From: Streptomyces katrae
Lineage (GTDB): Bacteria > Actinomycetota > Actinomycetes > Streptomycetales > Streptomycetaceae
Assembly (NCBI RefSeq): GCF_000717655.1
Contig: NZ_JNZY01000043.1
Location: forward strand, 1-64,000
Direction: 5' to 3'
DNA: 64,000 nucleotides
Shown here: in pieces, positions 50,369 to 60,079 of the stretch
Layout: every line of letters starts with the position of its first letter
How positions within the stretch are numbered: the stretch's first letter is position 1
Made by a program: the position numbers and the translations under genes
The notes under the pieces: generated by a model
Told to the model about the DNA's origin: nothing
The model's input: the letters and a program-made list of their open reading frames with translations, nothing else
The model's database searches: none

Positions 50369-52186
50369 TTACCGCGCGGCGTCCGGGTGGACGGCCTCGG
50401 AGACCGGCTTGGCCTCCGCCGGCTTCGTCTCCACCGGCTTGCGCAGCGCGATGTTCAGCTCGCGCAGGCGGGACTCCTCGAGGACGGTGGGCGCGCCCAT
50501 CATCAGGTCCTGTGCGTTGCCGTTCAGCGGGAAGGCGATGGTCTCGCGGATGTTCGGCTCGTCGGCCAGCAGCATCACGATGCGGTCCACGCCCGGGGCG
50601 ATGCCACCGTGCGGCGGGGCGCCGAGGCGGAAGGCACGCAGCATGCCGGCGAACTCGCGCTCGACGGTCTCGGCCTCGTAACCGGCGATCGCGAAGGCCT
50701 TCAGCATGACCTCGGGCTCGTGGTTGCGGATGGCGCCGGAAGACAGCTCGATGCCGTTGCAGACGATGTCGTACTGCCAGGCCAGGATGTCGAGCGGGTC
50801 CTTCTCCTCGAGGTCCTTCATCCCGCCCTGCGGCATGGAGAAGGGGTTGTGCGAGAAGTCGATCCGGCCGGTCTCCTCGTCCTTCTCGTACATCGGGAAG
50901 TCGACGATCCAGCAGAACCGGAAGACGTTCTCCTCGAACTGGCCGGCGCGCTTGGCGGCCTCGACCCGGACCGGGCCCATGATCTTGGAGACCTCGTCGA
51001 ACTCGCCCGCGCCGAAGAACACGGCGTGGCCGGCGACCAGGCCCAGGCGCTCGGTGAGGACCTTGACGTTCTCCTCGGTGAGGAACTTGGCGATCGGGCC
51101 GGTCAGCGAACCGTCCTCGCCCACGCGGACCCACGCCAGGCCCTTGGCGCCCAGCGAGATGGCGTACTCGCCGAGGCCGTCGAAGAACTTGCGCGGCTGC
51201 GCGGCGGTGTCCGGGACGGCCAGCGCACGCACGTGCTTGCCGGCGAACGCCTTGAACTCCGAGCCCTCGAAGACGTCGGTGATGTCGACGAGCTCCAGCT
51301 TGGCGCGCAGGTCGGGCTTGTCGTTGCCGTACTTCAGCATCGACTCGCGGAACGGGATCCGCGGGAACGGCGAGGTGACCTCGCGGCCGTTGCCGAACTC
51401 GGTGAAGAGCTCGGTCATGAGGCGCTCGATCGGCTGGAAGACGTCCTCCTGCTCGACGAACGACATCTCGACGTCGAGCTGGTAGAACTCGCCCGGCGAG
51501 CGGTCGGCGCGGGCGTCCTCGTCGCGGAAGCACGGCGCGATCTGGAAGTACCGGTCGAAGCCCGAGATCATGAGCAGCTGCTTGAACTGCTGCGGGGCCT
51601 GCGGCAGGGCGTAGAACTTGCCCGGGTTCAGGCGGGACGGGACGACGAAGTCACGCGCGCCCTCGGGCGAGGTCGCGGTGAGGATCGGGGTCGCCATCTC
51701 GTTGAAGCCGAGGGCCACCATCTTGGAGCGGATCGACGCGATGACGGCCGAGCGCAGCATGATGTTGCGGTGCATGCGCTCGCGGCGCAGGTCGAGGAAG
51801 CGGTACTCCAGGCGCCGCTCCTCGTTCACACCGTCGTCGGTGTTGATGGTGAAGGGCAGCGGGGCGGCCGCGCCGAGCACCTCGACCTCGGCGGCCTCGA
51901 TCTCGATCTCGCCGGTGGGCAGGTCGGCGTTGATGTTCTCGGCGCCGCGCGAGACGACCTTGCCGTCGACGCGGACGACGGTCTCCTTGGAGAGCTTGTC
52001 CAGGACGGCGGCCGCGGCGGTGCCGGGGCGGGCGACGAGCTGCGTGATGCCGTAGTGGTCGCGCAGATCGATGAAGAGGATGCCGCCCAGGTCTCGACGG
52101 TTGTGCAGCCAGCCGCTCAGCCGGACGTCGGCGTTGACGTCAGAGGCGCGGAGCTCGCCGCAGGTGTGGGACCTGTACCGATGCAT
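50369..52186 (-). CDS. aspS: aspartyl-tRNA synthetase
   Basis: A 605-residue class II synthetase that charges tRNA(Asp). The N-terminal OB-fold anticodon domain is [26 protein letters not shown]. Motif 2 is [22 protein letters not shown] and motif 3 [14 protein letters not shown]. The bacterial insertion domain is present (residues about 290-420). The ATG at 52186 is 10 bp inside a divergent region with the SpoIIE-like gene. The essential function and full length make this a solid anchor. Confidence 0.98.
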   Translation of the reverse strand: MHRYRSHTCGELRASDVNADVRLSGWLHNRRDLGGILFIDLRDHYGITQLVARPGTAAAAVLDKLSKETVVRVDGKVVSRGAENINADLPTGEIEIEAAEVEVLGAAAPLPFTINTDDGVNEERRLEYRFLDLRRERMHRNIMLRSAVIASIRSKMVALGFNEMATPILTATSPEGARDFVVPSRLNPGKFYALPQAPQQFKQLLMISGFDRYFQIAPCFRDEDARADRSPGEFYQLDVEMSFVEQEDVFQPIERLMTELFTEFGNGREVTSPFPRIPFRESMLKYGNDKPDLRAKLELVDITDVFEGSEFKAFAGKHVRALAVPDTAAQPRKFFDGLGEYAISLGAKGLAWVRVGEDGSLTGPIAKFLTEENVKVLTERLGLVAGHAVFFGAGEFDEVSKIMGPVRVEAAKRAGQFEENVFRFCWIVDFPMYEKDEETGRIDFSHNPFSMPQGGMKDLEEKDPLDILAWQYDIVCNGIELSSGAIRNHEPEVMLKAFAIAGYEAETVEREFAGMLRAFRLGAPPHGGIAPGVDRIVMLLADEPNIRETIAFPLNGNAQDLMMGAPTVLEESRLRELNIALRKPVETKPAEAKPVSEAVHPDAAR

Positions 52187-52322
52187 CAGTCATCCAGTTC
52201 TTCGCGATACCAAGGTGGATTCAACCCTCACAAGGTTACCGTCCGGGCCGGGGGCCGTGCGGGAGTGCCCGGCACCCCCTGTGAACAGGCACGCCGGGAG
52301 GATGACCTGTAAAGATGACCGG

Positions 52323-54482
52323 GTGCGCACCGAGGACGTCCTGGCCGCCATCGCGACGGGCCTGTGGCGATGGGACAACGCCTCCGGGACGGTCACTCTC
52401 GACAGCGAGGCCGCCCGGCTCCTCGGGCTGCCCGCGGAGCCCGTCGTCCTGCCGGAGGTCGCCGTACGGTCGCGGTTTCACCCGGTGGACTGGAACGAGA
52501 TCAACGGGATCGTCAATCTCGCGGTGGCCGAGGACACCCTCGCGGAGGCCCGGCTGCGGATCATGGACGAGGACGGGCGGGTGCTGCGTACCGTGCGCAG
52601 CCGCTCCAAGCCCGTCGAGAACCGCTCGGTCGAGGGCCGCGTCGACTACGAGCTGATCGGCACCATCCAGGAGATCGCCGAGCCGCAGCCCGGAACCACC
52701 GCCGTGCACACCCCGATCACCGGCGACTGGCGGCGCTCGCGCGAGGCCTTCCTGCTGGACGCGGGGCGGGCGCTCGCCGAGGCCCGGTCAACGGCCGAGG
52801 TGCTGCGGGTCGCCGCGTCGCTCTCGATGCCCGGCTTCAGCCCCGACGGGCTGGCGGTCTTCGGCGTGGCCGGGGACCGACTGTCGATCATCGGGCACCA
52901 CGGGCACGGTCCGGGGGACGAGGACCCCTTCACGGACATGCGGCTGGACACGGACTACCCGGCCGCCGAGGTCGTCCGGACCGGGCGGGCGATCTACCTG
53001 CCTTCCCCCGAGGACTACAAACGGCGCTTTCCGGCCACCTGGCCGCTCGCCCAGCGCTTCGGCCGGATCTCCTGGGCCTTCCTCCCCCTGATCGTCGCCG
53101 GGCGCACCATGGGCGCCTGGATGGCTGCGTTCAAGCACCCCGTGTCCTTTTCACCGGACGAGCGGTCCGTCCTGACGACGGTGGCCCGGATGCTGGCCCA
53201 GGCCCTCCAGCGGGCAGGCGTGGCCGAATCCGAGCGGGAACTCACCACCGGCCTGCAACGGTCGATGATGCCGGCGCTGGGCCCCGACATCCCGGGCATG
53301 CAGATCGCCGCGCGGTACGTCCCCACCGGCGGCGGGCTCGAGGTCGGCGGCGACTGGTACGACATGATCCCGCTGCCCTCGGGGCGGTTCGCCCTGGTCA
53401 TCGGAGATGTCCAGGGGCACGATGTGCGGGCCGCCGGGCTGATGGGCCAGCTGCGGATCGCGGTGCGCGCGTACGCCTCCGAGGGCCACCGGCCGGATGC
53501 GGTGCTCTCCCGCGCCTCCCGCTTCCTGTCGGGGCTGGGTTCCTCGAAGGGGCCGAACTCGTACGAGGAGTCCGACTTCGGCAGCCCGCGCTTCGCGACC
53601 TGCCTGTACGTCGAGTGCGACCCCGAGACCGGGCTGCTGGAGGTGGCCCGCGCCGGCCACCCCGACCCCGTCATCCGGATGACGGACGGCACGGTGCTGA
53701 TGCGCCCGACCGCCGGCGGGCTCCCGCTCGGCATCGTCCCGGACACGGACTACCCGACGACGCGGTTCACGCTGGAGCCCGGCGAGACGATGATGCTGTG
53801 CACCGACGGGCTCATCGAGACCGGCGGGCACGACCTGGACACGGGCTGGGCACGGCTGCGGGCGATCCTGGAATCCGAGACGCACGACCCCGGGACCCAT
53901 GGGTCCGACGGCCTGGAGAAGCTCGCCGACCTGCTGGTCCAAGCCGTGCACGGGCCCTCCTCGCACCACACCACCGGTCCGCTGGCCGACCGGCGCGAGG
54001 ACGACATAGCCGTCGTCCTGCTGTGCCGGGACGGCGCGGACTGCGGCTGCGGCGCCGCGGCGGCGCAGCTGACCCGGCCGGCGCGCCGCACGGTGCTGAC
54101 CGTGGCGCAGGCGGAGCCGGAGCGGATCGCGGGCGCACGCCGGCAGATCCGGGAGCTGCTGCACGACTGGGCGGACGAGGAGCAGGTGGACTCGGCGGTG
54201 CTCATGGTCTCCGAGATGGTCACGAACGTCCTCATGCACACCGACGGCGACGCGTTGCTGGTCGCGGAAGCGGTGGGCGAGCTGGGGACGCGGCGGCTGC
54301 GCATCGAGGTGGCGGACGCCAGCGACGAGCTGCCGCACAAGCGGCATCCGGGCGAGATGGCGTCGAGCGGGCGGGGCGTCCTGCTGATGGAGATGCTGGC
54401 GGACGCCTGGGGCGTGGACCCGCGCGGCGAGGGCAAGTCGATCTGGTTCGAGATGCACGAACAGGCGAAGGACGACTTCTGA
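52323..54482 (+). CDS. SpoIIE-type PP2C phosphatase with PAS, GAF and anti-sigma kinase domains
   Basis: A 719-residue signalling protein. Residues about 5-120 are a PAS domain (LAAIATGLWRWDNASGTVTL), about 145-290 a GAF domain, and about 310-520 the PP2C/SpoIIE phosphatase (LEVGGDWYDMIPLPSGRFALVIGDVQGHD, GEMMLCTDGLIE-type end). Residues about 570-715 are an RsbW-like HATPase (VSEMVTNVLMHTDGDALL, SSGRGVLLMEMLADAWG). Such proteins switch sigma factors through anti-sigma antagonists. The start is uncertain: GTG 52323 follows TAAAGA by 7 nt and may be leaderless; ATG 52302 is in frame but overlaps GGGAGG. Confidence 0.88.
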   Translation: MRTEDVLAAIATGLWRWDNASGTVTLDSEAARLLGLPAEPVVLPEVAVRSRFHPVDWNEINGIVNLAVAEDTLAEARLRIMDEDGRVLRTVRSRSKPVENRSVEGRVDYELIGTIQEIAEPQPGTTAVHTPITGDWRRSREAFLLDAGRALAEARSTAEVLRVAASLSMPGFSPDGLAVFGVAGDRLSIIGHHGHGPGDEDPFTDMRLDTDYPAAEVVRTGRAIYLPSPEDYKRRFPATWPLAQRFGRISWAFLPLIVAGRTMGAWMAAFKHPVSFSPDERSVLTTVARMLAQALQRAGVAESERELTTGLQRSMMPALGPDIPGMQIAARYVPTGGGLEVGGDWYDMIPLPSGRFALVIGDVQGHDVRAAGLMGQLRIAVRAYASEGHRPDAVLSRASRFLSGLGSSKGPNSYEESDFGSPRFATCLYVECDPETGLLEVARAGHPDPVIRMTDGTVLMRPTAGGLPLGIVPDTDYPTTRFTLEPGETMMLCTDGLIETGGHDLDTGWARLRAILESETHDPGTHGSDGLEKLADLLVQAVHGPSSHHTTGPLADRREDDIAVVLLCRDGADCGCGAAAAQLTRPARRTVLTVAQAEPERIAGARRQIRELLHDWADEEQVDSAVLMVSEMVTNVLMHTDGDALLVAEAVGELGTRRLRIEVADASDELPHKRHPGEMASSGRGVLLMEMLADAWGVDPRGEGKSIWFEMHEQAKDDF

Positions 54483-55546
54483 TGCTGACTCTGCTTCCCC
54501 CGCCGGTCAGGCGGCTGGCCGCCTGGTGCACGGTCGCGCTGCTGGTCACCGGTGTGGTCGCCGTCGGCGTGTGGCTGTGCATCACCTTCAAGGCCGCCGT
54601 CACGCCCGTACTGCTCGCACTGCTCGGAGCGGCCCTGCTCGGGCCGATGCACCGGCGGCTCGTGAGGACGGGCGTGCCCCGCTCGCTCGCCGCCGCGCTC
54701 ACCTGCCTCACCGTGCTCCTGGTGTTCGGCGGCGCCACCTACGTCGTCGTCCACGCTCTGATCAGCACCGGTGACCAGATCGCCGGCTCCCTCAAGCAGG
54801 CCGGGCAGGGCCTCGCCGAGCACTTCGGGGCCGCCGGCACCTCCCTCGAGGACCTGGCCTCCCACGCCAAGGAGCTGCTGGCCAAGTTCGGCGGTACGGC
54901 CGCCTCCGGCGTCATCACCGGCATCAGCGTCGTCGGCGAGATGCTCGCCACCGCCGTCCTCGCCCTGCTGCTGATGTTCTTCTTCCTCCGCGACTCCCAC
55001 CGCGCCGCCGGAACGCTGCGCTCGCTCGCGCCGCACGCCACCGGCGACACCGTCGAGGCCATGGCCCGCCGCGCCTTCGCGGCCGTCGAGGGCTTCATGC
55101 GCGGAACCACCTTCATCGCCCTGATCGATGCGGTCTGCATCACCATCGGTCTGCTCGTGCTCCGCGTCCCCGGGGCCGTCGGCCTCGGCGCCCTGGTGTT
55201 CGTCGGCGCGTACATCCCGTACCTCGGCGCCTTCATCTCGGGCGCGGTGGCCGTCCTCGTCGCCTTCGCCGAGCGGGGATGGATCATCGCCCTGTGGGCC
55301 GTGGGCGTGGTGGTCGCCGTACAGGTGCTGGAGGGGCACGTCCTCCAGCCGGCGATCCAGAGCCGCACCGTGCAGATGCACCCGGCCGTGGTCCTGCTCG
55401 CCATCGCTGCGGGCGCCAGCGTCGCCGGGATCCTCGGCATGCTGCTGGCCGTACCGCTGACGGCGGCCGCGTTCGGCGTGGTGTCGGAGCTCCGGGGGCG
55501 CTACGCGGGGGCCGAGCGCCCCGAGGAACACGAGGAGCCGGAGTAA
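54482..55546 (+). CDS. AI-2E family membrane protein
   Basis: A 354-residue membrane protein of the AI-2 exporter/YdiK family with about seven helices. It starts AAVTPVLLALLGAALLGPMH. The signature GAYIPYLGAFISGAVAVLVAFAERG and EGHVLQPAIQSRTVQMHPAVVLLAI are present. The family exports autoinducer-2 or acts as a sodium/proton antiporter. Its ATG overlaps the stop of the SpoIIE-like gene (TGATG), so it is translated as part of the same operon. Confidence 0.9.
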   Translation: MLTLLPPPVRRLAAWCTVALLVTGVVAVGVWLCITFKAAVTPVLLALLGAALLGPMHRRLVRTGVPRSLAAALTCLTVLLVFGGATYVVVHALISTGDQIAGSLKQAGQGLAEHFGAAGTSLEDLASHAKELLAKFGGTAASGVITGISVVGEMLATAVLALLLMFFFLRDSHRAAGTLRSLAPHATGDTVEAMARRAFAAVEGFMRGTTFIALIDAVCITIGLLVLRVPGAVGLGALVFVGAYIPYLGAFISGAVAVLVAFAERGWIIALWAVGVVVAVQVLEGHVLQPAIQSRTVQMHPAVVLLAIAAGASVAGILGMLLAVPLTAAAFGVVSELRGRYAGAERPEEHEEPE

Positions 55547-55843
55547 CGAGGGTTTCAGGACAACCGCGAAGCGGTCCCCGATCATCCGTTCGCGGAGAAC
55601 CCGAGGCGTCCGTTTTCCGGCCACGGCCCCCTCCTGCGGAAATGCCCAAAAGGATCTGAAGAGTCCGTGTAACCGGCCACGCGCCCCGAAACGCAGCATT
55701 CAAGCCGGTCTCCGCCGCACGCCCGGATCCCCCTGGTACGGCATTCGTCTTCGTGCCATCGTCATTCACCGGACCGGGGGGCCGCTGCAGCACTTGTGCC
55801 GCGGAGTCTTCCTCTCGGCTGCACCACGACGTGTCCGATATCC
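55547..55843. promoter_or_regulatory. intergenic region before the SH3-like protein
   Basis: About 300 bases without a gene. A GATCTGAAGAGTCCGTGTAAC stretch near 55653-55673 has a TGTAAC -10-like element and is the likely promoter of the following secreted-protein operon. I see no clear operator. Confidence 0.35.
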
Positions 55844-55856
55844 AAGAGGAGACAGC

Positions 55857-56162
55857 GTGCGCAAGGCAGCAAGGTTCACCGCAGTGGCACTCTCCGCCGC
55901 GACGATCGTCATGGGCTCCGTGTCCGTGGCCCACGCCGGCGACTACACCGAGGACGGGGTCCGGATCCGTTCCAACTCCACCACCTCGTCCTCCGTCAAC
56001 GGCCTCGGCTACCGGAGCCACACCATCACGCCCATCTGCTACAAGTCGGGCACCGTGATCAACGGCAACCAGTGGTGGGACCGGCACAAGAACAACAACA
56101 CCGGTGTCACCGGCTACAGCTCGATGACCCTGCTCACCAAGTGGGCGGCCAATCACTGCTGA
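55857..56162 (+). CDS. small secreted SH3-like protein
   Basis: A 101-residue exported protein. The signal peptide (FTAVALSAATIVMGSVSVAHA) is followed by a mature domain GDYTEDGVRIRSNSTTSSSVNGLGYRSHTIT, a bacterial SH3 pattern (VRIRSNPSTSSSVNG type), with two Cys at the ends that could form a disulfide. Bacterial SH3 domains bind the cell wall. The start is GTG 55857 with AAGAGGAG upstream. It stands first in the run of envelope genes ending at 61368. Confidence 0.82.
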   Translation: MRKAARFTAVALSAATIVMGSVSVAHAGDYTEDGVRIRSNSTTSSSVNGLGYRSHTITPICYKSGTVINGNQWWDRHKNNNTGVTGYSSMTLLTKWAANHC

Positions 56163-56264
56163 TCGGCGCTCTGAGCCGCTCGGGGCCGGGACCGCTGGAA
56201 TCGGTCCCGGCCCCGGGCGTGCCGGGCAGTGTACGACCACCAGACCACCACGGAAAGGCTGATC

Positions 56265-57200
56265 GTGCTCCACGCACGCCAACGGCTGCCCCTGCTGCTG
56301 GCCGGTGCCGCCGCGATCCTGGCGCTCGGCGCCTGCACCGCCGAACCGGCGGCGAAACAGGAGGGACCGGACGGTCCCACGGCCGAACCACAGGTGAGCG
56401 TCACGCCTCAGGCGGACCCGGCGAACGCCGTCCTCCCGCTCGACGCCTACGCCTTCGACCAGAACCAGGCGAAGGTGCTCCGGCAGGCGCAGGACCTGCT
56501 CACCGAGGCCTGTATGCACCGCGTCGGTTTCGCCTCCTTCAAGAACGCGAGCACCTACGTCACCAGCGCCGGTGCGCACCGGGCCACCACCGGAATCGGC
56601 CTGGTCGACGCCGAATCCGCGAAGAAGTACGGGTACCGGACCGGCGCGTTGCCGGACCGCGACGCGGCCGGCGAGAAGAAGCGTGACCCGAACGAGACGG
56701 CTGCCCTGTTCGGCCCGCAGGACGGCGGACCCGCCCATCCGGGCGCCCCGGAGGGCGGCTGCTCGGGCGAGGCAGACCGCAAGCTGTACCCGAGGACCAC
56801 CACGGGCCCCTCCGCGGCCCCGGCCGGCAACAGCCTGGTCGACCAGCTCACACAGCAGGCCGGTGACCGGGCGCGCGGCGACAGCCGGATCGTCGCGGGC
56901 ATCACGCAGTGGAGCACCTGTATGCGCGACGCGGGGTTCCAGGTGAAGACGCCCTGGGAGCTCCAGCAGATGGAGGGCACCCGGTGGACCGGGCCCGTCA
57001 CCTCCGAGGAGATCACCGCCGCGACCACGGACGTGTCCTGCAAGCAGAAGACGAAGCTCACGGACACCTGGAACGCGGTCCTGACGGCCTACCAGAAGGG
57101 CCTGATCGAACGGCGCAAGCAGGATCTGGACCAGGAGAAGAAGCGCCTGGACGAGCAGGTCAAATATGCGGAGAAGATCCTGAAGGACGGCTCGGCGTGA
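56265..57200 (+). CDS. secreted lipoprotein of unknown function, long helical
   Basis: A 311-residue lipoprotein. The signal peptide and lipobox LALGAC place the Cys near residue 24. The mature part has four Cys, a basic-acidic middle and a C-terminal coiled coil (RRKQDLDQEKKRLDEQVKYAEKIL). GGAAAGG at 56252-56258 fits GTG 56265. The following lipoprotein gene overlaps it (GTGA), so they are co-translated. A coiled coil plus a lipid anchor suggests it bridges membrane and wall or a partner protein. I do not know the family. Confidence 0.65.
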   Translation: MLHARQRLPLLLAGAAAILALGACTAEPAAKQEGPDGPTAEPQVSVTPQADPANAVLPLDAYAFDQNQAKVLRQAQDLLTEACMHRVGFASFKNASTYVTSAGAHRATTGIGLVDAESAKKYGYRTGALPDRDAAGEKKRDPNETAALFGPQDGGPAHPGAPEGGCSGEADRKLYPRTTTGPSAAPAGNSLVDQLTQQAGDRARGDSRIVAGITQWSTCMRDAGFQVKTPWELQQMEGTRWTGPVTSEEITAATTDVSCKQKTKLTDTWNAVLTAYQKGLIERRKQDLDQEKKRLDEQVKYAEKILKDGSA

Positions 57201-57754
57201 GGGCCCCGGCCGGCCCTCGGGCCGCGGTTTCCGGCTTGCTGCCGGCCGTCACGGCGGCTCTGGCGCTCCTCCTGGCCACGGGGTGCACCGCGGAATCCGC
57301 GGCCCCCTCCGCCTCCCCGGCGGGTGCAAGCACCCGGTCGGCGCTGGAACCGCCGAGCCCGGACGTGCAGCAGGCGTACGACACGTACTGGGCCACCTGG
57401 CTCGCGGCGAACCGGGCGCCCGATCCCCAGGATTCAGCCGTCGAACGGGTCGCCACCGGGCAGCAGTTGCAGGAGCTCCGCGACAACCTCGCCCATTCGA
57501 AGACAGGTGGCCAGGTACTGCTCGGCGAGGTGGGTCACCGCATCGACGGCGTGGAAGCCCCCGGCGCACAGACCCGGATCCTGCACGACTGCGTCGATCT
57601 GGACCGCTGGCTCATCCATGACGCCAAGACCGGTCAGCCCGTCGACCAACTCCAGGACAAGCCGACCCAGATGGGCGCCTTCACGCTGACCCGCGAGAAG
57701 GAGGGCGCGCCGTGGAAGGTGAGTTCCCTCGAGGTGCTCGGCGAGAACTGCTGA
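57197..57754 (+). CDS. small lipoprotein
   Basis: A 185-residue lipoprotein with lipobox LLATGC (Cys near residue 30) and a mature domain around YDTYWATWLAANRAPDP, LQELRDNLAHSKTGGQVLLGEVGHRIDGVE and ILHDCVDLDRWLIHD. The late part resembles an NTF2/SnoaL-like fold, but I am not certain. It overlaps the previous lipoprotein gene and is 19 bp before the adaptor gene, so all belong to one operon. Confidence 0.65.
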   Translation: MRAPAGPRAAVSGLLPAVTAALALLLATGCTAESAAPSASPAGASTRSALEPPSPDVQQAYDTYWATWLAANRAPDPQDSAVERVATGQQLQELRDNLAHSKTGGQVLLGEVGHRIDGVEAPGAQTRILHDCVDLDRWLIHDAKTGQPVDQLQDKPTQMGAFTLTREKEGAPWKVSSLEVLGENC

Positions 57755-57766
57755 ACGAAGAAGTGG

Positions 57767-57780
57767 GTTTCACGTGAAAC
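57767..57780. promoter_or_regulatory. parS site 3, overlapping a start codon
   Basis: A perfect GTTTCACGTGAAAC. Its GTG (57774-57776) is the start codon of the adaptor gene, so ParB would cover the start region of that gene. Confidence 0.93.
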
Positions 57781-59315
57781 ATCAAGAGGCCGTCGCCCCC
57801 GAGGAGCCGGACGCCGCCGAGAACGACGCCGCGCAGAAGGACGCCGCCGAGGAGCCGGACGCCGCAGGCGGGACCGGGGACGTACGGGCCTCGCTCAGCC
57901 GGCGGCGCCGGATCCTGATCGGGGTCGTCGCGGGCGCCGTCGCCCTCACCGGGGCCGGAGTGGTCCTCGCCGGCGCCATCCGGTCCCCCGCCCAGGTCGC
58001 GGCCGATGCCGCGGCGCCGCCCGCGTCCGTCCTGGCCGACCGGGTCGAACGGCGGGTTCTCACCTCGTCCGTGGTCGTACGGGGCACGGTCACCGCCGAG
58101 CAGTCGCTGACGGTGTCCCCGGGGGCCGGGGCCGCCGCTGCCACCGGGGCGGGCGGGAAACCCGTGGTCACCCGGGTCGGCAAACAGCCCGGGGCCGCCG
58201 TACAGGCCGGCGAGGTACTGGTCGAGGTGTCGGGGCGGCCGGTGTTCGCGCTGGCCGGGGCCCTGCCCGTCTACCGGGATCTGAAGCCCGGGGCCACCGG
58301 CAAGGACGTCGGGCAGCTCCAGGAGGGGCTCAAGGCGCTGGGCCACGCCACCGGCAAGGATCCGGCGGGCACGTACGGCACCGGTACGAAGGCCGCCGTC
58401 ACCGCGCTCTACGCCGCGCTCGGCTACACCCCTCGGCCGGCCGACCCCGGCGACGCCGAGAAGCTCCAGGCCGCGGAGGACGCCGCCGACACGGCCCAGC
58501 GGCAGGTCACCACCGCCAAGACCGCCCTGGCCAAGGCCAAGACGGCCGGTGGCGGCGACACCGCCGAGGCGCAGCAGCAACTCACCTTCGCGCAGCAGGA
58601 CCTGGCCAAGGCCACCACCCGCCTGGAGGCGGCCCGGGCTGCGGCCGGTCCGATGGTCCCGGCGGACGAGCTCGTCTTCGTCAAGGGCTTCCCGGCCCGC
58701 GTGGACGCGGTCAAGGCCGCGGTCGGCGAACCCGTCCCGGACGGGCTGCTGACCCTCTCGGCGGGCGCCCCGGTGATCCGGGCCTCGCTTCCGGCGCATC
58801 AGAAAGACCTGGTCAAGGCCGGGATGAAGGTCGAGGTGCTGTCCGAGGCCACCGGGCTCACCGCCACCGGGACCGTCGGCTCGGTCGCCACCGACCCGAC
58901 CCCGGCCGCGGCAGGCTCGCCAACGGGCGGCGGCTCCGGCTCCGGCTCGGGTTCCGGCGCGGGCTCCGGGCAGAACCCGCCGACCGCCACGCAGGACTCC
59001 GGCGGCTACGCACTGACCGTCAAGCCCGACCAGGCCCTCGGCCCCCGGCTCTCCGGACAGGGCGTACGGCTCACCGTGACCGCGGCCTCCTCCGGGGAGC
59101 CGGTGCTCGTCGTACCGCTCTCCGCCGTCTCGGCGGGTGCCGACGGCCGGACCACCGTCACGGTGCTGGGCAAGGACCCCGCCGCCGCGGACGCCCGGCG
59201 CCGGGTCGAGGTCCGGGCCGGGATGTCCGCCGACGGGATGGTCCAGGTCGAGCCGGTCGGCGGCGGCACGCTCGCCGACGGCGACCGGGTGCTCGTCGCG
59301 CAGGCGAAGCCGTGA
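57774..59315 (+). CDS. HlyD/MacA-like membrane fusion adaptor with peptidoglycan-binding domain
   Basis: A 513-residue adaptor. An acidic cytoplasmic start (KHQEAVAPEEPDAAENDAAQ) precedes one helix (RRRILIGVVAGAVALTGAGVVLAG). Residues about 85-160 are the biotinyl-lipoyl-like half with GTVTAEQSLTVSPGAG. Residues about 165-215 are PG_binding_1 (GATGKDVGQLQEGLKALGHA). A helical hairpin (AAEDAADTAQRQVTTAKTAL) and beta-barrel follow, with a Gly/Ser linker (SGSGSGSGAGSG). The wall-binding domain would anchor the complex in a Gram-positive envelope. The start GTG 57774 lies in parS. Confidence 0.85.
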   Translation: MKHQEAVAPEEPDAAENDAAQKDAAEEPDAAGGTGDVRASLSRRRRILIGVVAGAVALTGAGVVLAGAIRSPAQVAADAAAPPASVLADRVERRVLTSSVVVRGTVTAEQSLTVSPGAGAAAATGAGGKPVVTRVGKQPGAAVQAGEVLVEVSGRPVFALAGALPVYRDLKPGATGKDVGQLQEGLKALGHATGKDPAGTYGTGTKAAVTALYAALGYTPRPADPGDAEKLQAAEDAADTAQRQVTTAKTALAKAKTAGGGDTAEAQQQLTFAQQDLAKATTRLEAARAAAGPMVPADELVFVKGFPARVDAVKAAVGEPVPDGLLTLSAGAPVIRASLPAHQKDLVKAGMKVEVLSEATGLTATGTVGSVATDPTPAAAGSPTGGGSGSGSGSGAGSGQNPPTATQDSGGYALTVKPDQALGPRLSGQGVRLTVTAASSGEPVLVVPLSAVSAGADGRTTVTVLGKDPAAADARRRVEVRAGMSADGMVQVEPVGGGTLADGDRVLVAQAKP

Positions 59316-60079
59316 CCGCCGCCCGCCCGGACGCGGACCCGGCCGCGGAGGCCGCCGCGGAGGCCTACTCGGACGCCGCGCCGGGCGCCGCGCCCGATCC
59401 CGCCCCGGTCGTCCGCTTCGAGGGCGTCGGCCTCACCTACCCCGGACCGCCGCCCGTCCAGGCGCTGCGGCCCTGCGAACTGACCGTGGGACGCGGCGAG
59501 TACGTGACCGTGGTCGGCCCGTCCGGCTCCGGGAAGTCCACCTTCCTGAACGTCGCCGGGCTCATCGACGCCCCGACCACCGGCCGGTACCTCCTCGACG
59601 GCATCGACACCGGCTCCCTGCGCGACCGCGACCGGACCGCCCTGCGCGGGCAGCGCATCGGCTTCGTCTTCCAGTCCTTCCACCTCCTGCCGCACCGCAC
59701 CGCCCTGGAGAACGTCCGCCTCGCCATGGTCTACAACGGCGTCCCGCGCGCGGAGCGCGACGACCGGGCCCGTACGGCGCTGGAGCGGGTCGGCCTCGGC
59801 CACCGCACCGGGCATCTCCCGACCCGCATGTCGGGCGGCGAGCGCCAGCGCGTGGCCATCGCCCGCGCCCTGGTCGCCGAACCCTCGCTGCTGCTGTGCG
59901 ACGAGCCCACCGGGAACCTGGACACCGCCACGGCGGGCGCCGTACTGGCCCTGCTGGACGCACTGCACGCCGACGGGCTGACCCTGCTGGTCATCACGCA
60001 CGATCCCCACGTGGCCGCCCGCGGCCGGCGGACGGTGTCCATCCGCGACGGGGTCCTGAGCGAGGTCGTCCCGGCATGA
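59312..60079 (+). CDS. MacB-type ABC transporter ATPase
   Basis: A 255-residue ATPase. A short acidic N-terminus precedes the domain. Walker A is GPSGSGKST (from residue 69), the Q-loop FVFQSFHLLPHRTALENVRLA, the signature MSGGERQR and Walker B LLLCDEPTGNLD with H-loop VITHDPHVA. The family fits the MacB/LolD group that drives mechanotransmission rather than bulk transport. It overlaps the adaptor stop (GTGA) and the permease start (ATGA). Confidence 0.93.
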   Translation: MTAARPDADPAAEAAAEAYSDAAPGAAPDPAPVVRFEGVGLTYPGPPPVQALRPCELTVGRGEYVTVVGPSGSGKSTFLNVAGLIDAPTTGRYLLDGIDTGSLRDRDRTALRGQRIGFVFQSFHLLPHRTALENVRLAMVYNGVPRAERDDRARTALERVGLGHRTGHLPTRMSGGERQRVAIARALVAEPSLLLCDEPTGNLDTATAGAVLALLDALHADGLTLLVITHDPHVAARGRRTVSIRDGVLSEVVPA

